The notes beneath the pieces are model-generated. The model made no database searches. It was not told the DNA's origin and saw only the letters and a program-made list of their open reading frames with translations. Positions 6,410 through 10,224 of a DNA stretch of 10,224 bases are shown piece by piece (position 1 is the first letter of the stretch; every line of letters starts with the position of its first letter). The DNA is taken from the NCBI GenBank assembly GCA_031290755.1, contig JAITMY010000020.1, positions 1-10,224 of the forward strand, read 5' to 3'. This DNA comes from Prevotellaceae bacterium (lineage in GTDB: Bacteria; Bacteroidota; Bacteroidia; Bacteroidales; UBA932). The position numbers were made by a program, and so were the translations under genes.

Positions 6410-7435
6410 ATGTTAAGCCACCCTTGGAGCGCGGGCGTTGCCCGGCTGAAGGCGCTGCTGGGCGAGGCCCGGCGCTGCCTGATTGTGTCGCACGTGAACC
6501 CCGACGGCGACGCGGTGGGGTCGTCGCTGGCTGCGTGGGGGTACCTGCGGGCGGCGTTTCCGGCAATGGAGGTGCTGGTGGCCTTCCCGAACAGGTTCCC
6601 CGACTTCTTGTCGTGGATAGAGGGCGCCGACCGCGCGGTGAGCTACCTCGACAGCCGGGAGGCCGTGCACACCTACCTACAGGGCTGCGACCTGCTGCTA
6701 TGCCTCGACTTCAACGACCTCGCCCGCCTCGAGGCGCTGGGCGAGGCGCTCACCGCCTGCGCCGCGCCGCGCGTGCTGATAGACCACCACCTGCGCCGCG
6801 GCGAGGAGTTCGACCTCGTGCTCTCTGACCCGTCGGCAAGCTCCACCTCCGAGCTGCTGTACCGCGTTATCGTGGCGCTGGAGGGCAAGCCGCTGCTGAG
6901 CAAGGGCATCGCCGAGGCGCTGTACACGGGGCTGATGACGGACACCGGCTCGTTCAGCTTCAGCGTGAACACGCCCGACACGTTCCGCATGGCCGCCGAC
7001 CTGATGGAGCTGGGGATTGACAAGAACGAGGTGGCCGCGCGGGTTTACGACAGCTACTCGGAGAGCAGAATGCGCCTGCTGGGCTACTGCCTGCAAAGCC
7101 AAATGCGCCTGCTGCCGGAGCGCGGCGCGGCCTACATCTCGCTCTCGCGCGAGGAGATGGACAGCTTCAACTTCCAGCCCGGCGACACGGAGGGCTTCGT
7201 GAACTACCCGCTCTCCATCAGGGGCATCACCCTGTCTGCGCTGCTGACCGAGGCCACGGACAAAACGCACATCCGCGTGTCGCTGCGCTCCAAGGGCAAG
7301 GACATTTCGGTGAACGACATGGCGCGTAAGCACTTCAACGGCGGAGGGCACTTCAACGCCGCGGGCGGAAAATATTTCGATACGATGGAAAACTGTAAGG
7401 CATACCTTGAAAAGATTTGGAACGAAAGCTGCTGA
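6410..7435 (+). CDS. nrnA: DHH/DHHA1 phosphoesterase, bifunctional oligoribonuclease/pAp phosphatase
   Basis: This 341-residue cytoplasmic enzyme should degrade short RNA oligonucleotides to mononucleotides and dephosphorylate 3'-phosphoadenosine 5'-phosphate, using Mn2+. The DHH domain shows HVNPDGDAVG (H28, D32, D34), the CLDFND motif (D100), the DHH triad D125-H126-H127, and MTDTGSF (D178). The DHHA1 domain ends with the substrate-binding GGGHFNAAGG (311-320). Length matches the NrnA family (about 310-345). The ATG at 6410 is chosen because it lies about 17 bases after the predicted transcription start. The gene is the first of a three-gene unit; its TGA shares one base with the next ATG. 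That pAp rather than oligoRNA is the main substrate cannot be told from sequence. Confidence 0.93.
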   Translation: MLSHPWSAGVARLKALLGEARRCLIVSHVNPDGDAVGSSLAAWGYLRAAFPAMEVLVAFPNRFPDFLSWIEGADRAVSYLDSREAVHTYLQGCDLLLCLDFNDLARLEALGEALTACAAPRVLIDHHLRRGEEFDLVLSDPSASSTSELLYRVIVALEGKPLLSKGIAEALYTGLMTDTGSFSFSVNTPDTFRMAADLMELGIDKNEVAARVYDSYSESRMRLLGYCLQSQMRLLPERGAAYISLSREEMDSFNFQPGDTEGFVNYPLSIRGITLSALLTEATDKTHIRVSLRSKGKDISVNDMARKHFNGGGHFNAAGGKYFDTMENCKAYLEKIWNESC

Positions 7436-7998
7436 TGCGAAGCAAAATTAGCTGCCTGCTTGCAGGCATGGCGCTGCTGGCGGCGCAGTGCGGCGCACCC
7501 CGCGAGCAGGCGCCGCAGGTGGCCGTGGTGTCGCCAGACAAGCAGCGGCTGCAAAGCATCAACAAGTACATGAGCGAAAAGGAGCAGGACATTCTGCAAT
7601 CGTACATCGCCCGCCAGCAGCTGGACATGCAGCAGAGCAGCACCGGCTACTTCTACCAGCTGGTGGAGGCGGGCAGGGGCGCACCGGTGGCCAACAAGGA
7701 CGTGGTCGTGCTGCACGGCAGCATCCTGCTCATTGACGGCACGCCGTGCTACACCTACAGCGAGCGGCGCCCGCTGCGCGTTGCGGTGGGCAGCTTTGCC
7801 GACATCAACATCCTGAACACCGCCCTGCTGGGGCTGCGGCAGGGAAGCCGGGTGCGCTTTGTTTTCCCCGCCCACATGGCGTTCGGCCTGCTGGGCGACG
7901 GCGATAAAATACCCCCGCAAAGCCCGCTGGTGTGCAGCTTCGAGCTTGCCGCGGTGGAGCAAGCGGGCTACAGTAACAACACGAGCGAGGTAAAGTAA
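7435..7998 (+). CDS. gldI: GldI-like FKBP-type peptidyl-prolyl isomerase, probable lipoprotein
   Basis: 187 residues. I chose the ATG at 7435, which overlaps the nrnA stop (TGATG), rather than the in-frame TTG at 7417; it gives a proper signal sequence MRSKISCLLAGMALLAAQC. C19 is the likely lipidated cysteine, but Gln just before it is atypical for a lipobox. An Asn/Gln-rich helical stretch (about 35-70) precedes the FKBP domain (about 72-175), with GYFYQLVEAGRG, GLRQG and the closing AFGLLGDGDKIPPQSPL. This matches the gliding-associated isomerase GldI in layout and length (about 180). FKBP active-site residues are poorly kept: Tyr26 and the Phe36-Asp37 pair of FKBP12 seem to be replaced (LHGS and CYTYS), so it may act more as a chaperone than an enzyme. 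It probably works in the periplasm. Whether the organism glides is unknown; homologues occur in non-gliders. Confidence 0.8.
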   Translation: MRSKISCLLAGMALLAAQCGAPREQAPQVAVVSPDKQRLQSINKYMSEKEQDILQSYIARQQLDMQQSSTGYFYQLVEAGRGAPVANKDVVVLHGSILLIDGTPCYTYSERRPLRVAVGSFADINILNTALLGLRQGSRVRFVFPAHMAFGLLGDGDKIPPQSPLVCSFELAAVEQAGYSNNTSEVK

Positions 7999-7999
7999 A

Positions 8000-8848
8000 A
8001 TGAAAGCAGCCATTGCCATCCTGTGCGCCCTATGCCTTGCGCTTTGCTTGCAGGCGCAGCGCTACACGGCGCTGAGCGACGAGGTGCGCTACCGCTTTTG
8101 CGAGCTGGGCGGCAGCAGCAAGAGCATCGGCGCAGGCTGCCACGTGCAGCTGCGGCTGGTGGCTACCGCTGAGGGCGGCGGCAAAATTTTTGGCGAAACC
8201 TGCTGGCTGTACATCGGCGAGCGCCCGAAAAGCAGCTCGGTGGAGGCTATCCTCCAAAAGTTTTCGCAGGGCGACAGCGTAGAGCTGCTCATGCCCGCCG
8301 CTGCGCTGCTGCCGAGCCTCATCAGCTACCCGAAGGTGAAGGAGGCGGCAGCGAAAAAGTCGCCGCTGCGGGTCAACCTGCGCGTGGTGCGTAGCGTGGA
8401 GCCTGACATTGTGCTTGACGACGGCTACGAAAATTTTTGCGCGGAGCTGTCGGCCTACGAGAAGCGCCTGACGGAGCGCTACCTGCGGCAGCGCAAGGGC
8501 TTTGCGCAGGTCGGTGAAATTTGGAAAAAGCAGGAGGCGCAGGGCAACGGGAAGAAGCCCGAAAAGTATGGCGACGTGATGCAGGTGGTGTACGAGGGGC
8601 GCTTTTTGAACGGCCACAAGTTCGACAGCAGCGGCAAGGGCGCCGAGGCGTTTCGCTACGTGCGCGGGCAGCAGTGGCAGGTGGTGTCGGGCTTGGAGAA
8701 GGCGCTCGCCTCCATGAGCGAGGGCGAAAAAGCGACCTACGTTTTGCCCTCGAAGGCGGCCTTTGGGCTGAAAGGCTTGGGCAGCATCGTGCCGCCCTGC
8801 ACGCCGGTGGTTTACAAGGTGGAGGTGGTGAAGGTGGAGAAGCGGTAG
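8000..8848 (+). CDS. Exported FKBP-type peptidyl-prolyl cis-trans isomerase with degenerate N-terminal FKBP-like domain
   Basis: 282 residues, starting one base after the gldI-like stop. A signal peptide (1-19, cut probably after LQA) predicts a periplasmic protein; no clear lipobox. The C-terminal FKBP domain (about 188-280) has VVYEGRFLNGHKFDSS, so Y198, F208 and D209 stand at the FKBP12 Tyr26/Phe36/Asp37 positions. It continues with WQVVSGLEKAL (Leu for the active-site Trp) and AFGLKGLGSIVPP. It should therefore be an active isomerase. Residues about 38-136 (SIGAGCHVQLRLVA ... GDSVELLMPAAALLP ... LRVNLRVVRS) follow the same strand order and look like a second FKBP fold without catalytic residues; this is inference. 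A charged helical linker (140-185) joins the two. It probably assists folding of exported proteins together with its neighbour. Confidence 0.85.
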   Translation: MKAAIAILCALCLALCLQAQRYTALSDEVRYRFCELGGSSKSIGAGCHVQLRLVATAEGGGKIFGETCWLYIGERPKSSSVEAILQKFSQGDSVELLMPAAALLPSLISYPKVKEAAAKKSPLRVNLRVVRSVEPDIVLDDGYENFCAELSAYEKRLTERYLRQRKGFAQVGEIWKKQEAQGNGKKPEKYGDVMQVVYEGRFLNGHKFDSSGKGAEAFRYVRGQQWQVVSGLEKALASMSEGEKATYVLPSKAAFGLKGLGSIVPPCTPVVYKVEVVKVEKR

Positions 8849-8893
8849 CCGTCGGCACATGAAATTTGGTATGAACAACAGGAACAGAAGAGT

Positions 8894-9646
8894 ATGCTTT
8901 TACAGGTAGCTAACCTTTGCGCCTCCATTGGCGGCAAGGAAATTTTGAGGGGGGTAAACCTTGCGGTGCACGCCGGCGAGGTGCACGCCATCATGGGGCC
9001 TAACGGGTCGGGCAAGAGCACCCTGTCGGCGGTGCTGGCCGGCAAGCCGGGCTACGAGGTAACGCAGGGCGAGGCCACGTTTGGCGGGCAAAACCTGCTG
9101 GGGATGCCGCCGGAGGAGCGCTCGCGCAGGGGGCTGTTCCTCGGCTTTCAGTACCCGGTGGAGATTGCCGGCGTGAGCAACGTCAACTTCATGAAGGCTG
9201 CGCTGGCCGAGCGCCGCAAGCATCAGGGGCTGCCGGAGCTGCCGCCCGCGGACTTCCTCAAGCTGCTGCGCGAAAAAATGGCGCTGGTGGAAATGGACAG
9301 CGCCTTCGCCTCGCGCGGCGTGAACGTGGGCTTTTCGGGCGGCGAAAAAAAGCGCAACGAAATCTTCCAAATGGCCATGCTGGCGCCGAGCCTCGCCATC
9401 CTCGACGAGACCGACAGCGGCCTCGACATCGACGCCCTGCGCGTGGTGGCCGACGGCGTCAACGCGCTCCGTAGCGCCACGAACGCCACCGTGCTCATCA
9501 CCCACTACCAGCGGCTGCTGGACTACATCGTGCCCGACTTTGTGCACGTGCTCTACCAAGGTAAAATTATCAAAACCGGCGGCAAGGAGTTGGCGCTGGA
9601 GTTGGAGGCCAGGGGCTACGATTGGCTGAAGCCCGCCGAAGCTTAG
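8894..9646 (+). CDS. sufC: Fe-S cluster assembly ATPase SufC
   Basis: 250 residues, the usual length for this soluble ABC-type ATPase, which powers the SufBCD scaffold during iron-sulfur cluster assembly in the cytoplasm. Visible motifs: Walker A GPNGSGKST (35-43), Q-loop FQYP (Q86), signature FSGGEKKRNE (147-156), Walker B LAILDETDSGLD (167-178) and the switch His in THY (H204). The SufC hallmark EKKRNE and the DETDSGLDIDAL stretch make the assignment firm. The ATG at 8894 follows a weak purine stretch (AGAAGAG). It lies 45 bases after the FKBP gene, with no terminator between, so read-through from the nrnA unit is possible; no consensus promoter is seen in the gap. sufB, which commonly precedes sufC in Bacteroidota, is not here. 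Confidence 0.97.
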   Translation: MLLQVANLCASIGGKEILRGVNLAVHAGEVHAIMGPNGSGKSTLSAVLAGKPGYEVTQGEATFGGQNLLGMPPEERSRRGLFLGFQYPVEIAGVSNVNFMKAALAERRKHQGLPELPPADFLKLLREKMALVEMDSAFASRGVNVGFSGGEKKRNEIFQMAMLAPSLAILDETDSGLDIDALRVVADGVNALRSATNATVLITHYQRLLDYIVPDFVHVLYQGKIIKTGGKELALELEARGYDWLKPAEA

Positions 9647-9657
9647 CGCCGCAAACC

Positions 9658-10224
9658 ATGAACGAAGCAACCATGAAAACCGATACCCTGCGCGTAGCGC
9701 CCCGCCAGCGCCTTGCCCTACAGCTGCGCGACGACCGGCAGCCCACCCTGCGGGTGGAGGTGGCCGAGGCCGCGCAGCTGGACTTGCTGCTGCTGAACAC
9801 CGCCAGCCGCTGCGCCGCGCTGCACGTGCAGCAGGCGGCGGGCAGCTGCGTCAACCTGTTTCTGCTGGCGCTGGGGGGCGAAGAGGTAGCGCAGCGCGTG
9901 CAGGTGGAGCTGCAAGGCGAGCAGGCCGAGTGCAGCATCTTTGGCCTCGGCGCGGCCTCGCTGTCGCAGCGCCACAGCACGGAGGTGGCGGTGCACCACG
10001 CCGCGCCACGCTGCGTGAGCCGGCAGCTGTTCAGGCAGCTTGCCGCGGGCAGCGCGGTGGTGAGCTTCGCGGGCAAGGTGGTGGTGGCGCAGGACGCCCA
10101 GCACACCGACGCCCGGCAGTCGTGCAAAACGCTCCTGCTGAGCGCTGCGGCGCAGGTGCACACGCAGCCCCAGCTCGAAATTTACGCCGACGATGTGAAG
10201 TGCAGCCACGGCGCCACCGTAGGC
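9658..10224 (+). CDS. sufD: SufD-family Fe-S assembly protein, N-terminally short; cut by window end
   Basis: The ATG at 9658 lies 11 bases after the sufC stop; ATG 9673 (MKTDTL) is an alternative start. 189 residues are visible and the frame is open at the right edge. SufD forms a beta-helix core that pairs with SufB and binds SufC. The identity is clear from the conserved end PQLEIYADDVKCSHGATVG, whose His (residue 184 here) corresponds to E. coli SufD His360, and from the preceding RQSCKTLLLSAAAQV strand. By recall alignment the whole visible part matches E. coli SufD from about residue 205 onward. The N-terminal domain, about 176 residues, is therefore absent, and no room for it exists between sufC and this gene. 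It may be a genuine compact SufD or a member of a minimal SufBD-like lineage. Confidence 0.9.
   Translation, partial: MNEATMKTDTLRVAPRQRLALQLRDDRQPTLRVEVAEAAQLDLLLLNTASRCAALHVQQAAGSCVNLFLLALGGEEVAQRVQVELQGEQAECSIFGLGAASLSQRHSTEVAVHHAAPRCVSRQLFRQLAAGSAVVSFAGKVVVAQDAQHTDARQSCKTLLLSAAAQVHTQPQLEIYADDVKCSHGATVG

Noticed and set aside
7417..7434. TTG at 7417 as start of the gldI-like gene
   Set aside because: It would lie inside the nrnA end and add six charged and hydrophobic residues before the signal peptide; the ATG at 7435 fits stop-start coupling.
8849..8893. Promoter for sufC in the 45-base gap
   Set aside because: ATGAAATTTGG resembles TAnnTTTG only loosely and no -33 element is placed correctly.
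8859..8909. 16-codon frame (ATG at 8859) overlapping the sufC start, a possible leader peptide
   Set aside because: No Shine-Dalgarno site, no attenuator-like structure and no meaningful residue pattern; probably chance.

Overview
The window is most likely from an anaerobic member of the Bacteroidota, probably order Bacteroidales, with a fairly GC-rich genome. Several signs agree. A giant BspA-like leucine-rich-repeat surface protein ends in a type IX secretion (T9SS) sorting domain. There is a GldI-type peptidyl-prolyl isomerase. A promoter matches the Bacteroidota -33 TTTG / -7 TAnnTTTG consensus, and gene starts have A-rich leaders without a Shine-Dalgarno site. The species cannot be named from the sequence. 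All genes lie on the + strand.

Region 1 (2-5926) is the 3' 5.9 kb of one huge open frame that enters from the left edge. It holds seven copies of a Cys-marked BspA/LRR_5 module, arranged as a higher-order repeat of about 1.8 kb. Then come a bacterial-repeat domain, five InlB-type B-repeats interrupted by a second LRR-like domain, a Big_2-like Ig domain and the T9SS signal. A near-perfect 28-bp palindrome lies inside the coding sequence just before the sorting domain.

Region 2 (5927-6409) is a small AT-richer junction. It holds a REP-like hairpin, the terminator of the giant gene, an apparent decapitated PIN-domain (VapC-like) toxin fragment, an overlapping 57-residue gene that looks like its small partner, more hairpins, a strong terminator, and a promoter touching that terminator's T-tract.

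Region 3 (6410-8848) is a tightly packed three-gene unit: nrnA (DHH/DHHA1 nanoRNase/pAp phosphatase), a gldI-like FKBP lipoprotein (1-base overlap), and a second exported FKBP isomerase (1-base gap). The two isomerases probably help fold exported proteins; that they serve large T9SS cargo such as the one in region 1 is inference.

Region 4 (8894-10224) is sufC followed 11 bases later by a SufD-family gene cut by the right edge. They encode the ATPase and one core subunit of the Suf iron-sulfur cluster assembly complex. sufB is not directly upstream, and the SufD protein begins about 176 residues later than E. coli SufD, so it lacks the usual N-terminal domain. The most interesting observations are this short SufD, the decayed toxin-antitoxin module, and the palindrome and higher-order repeats in the giant adhesin-like gene.
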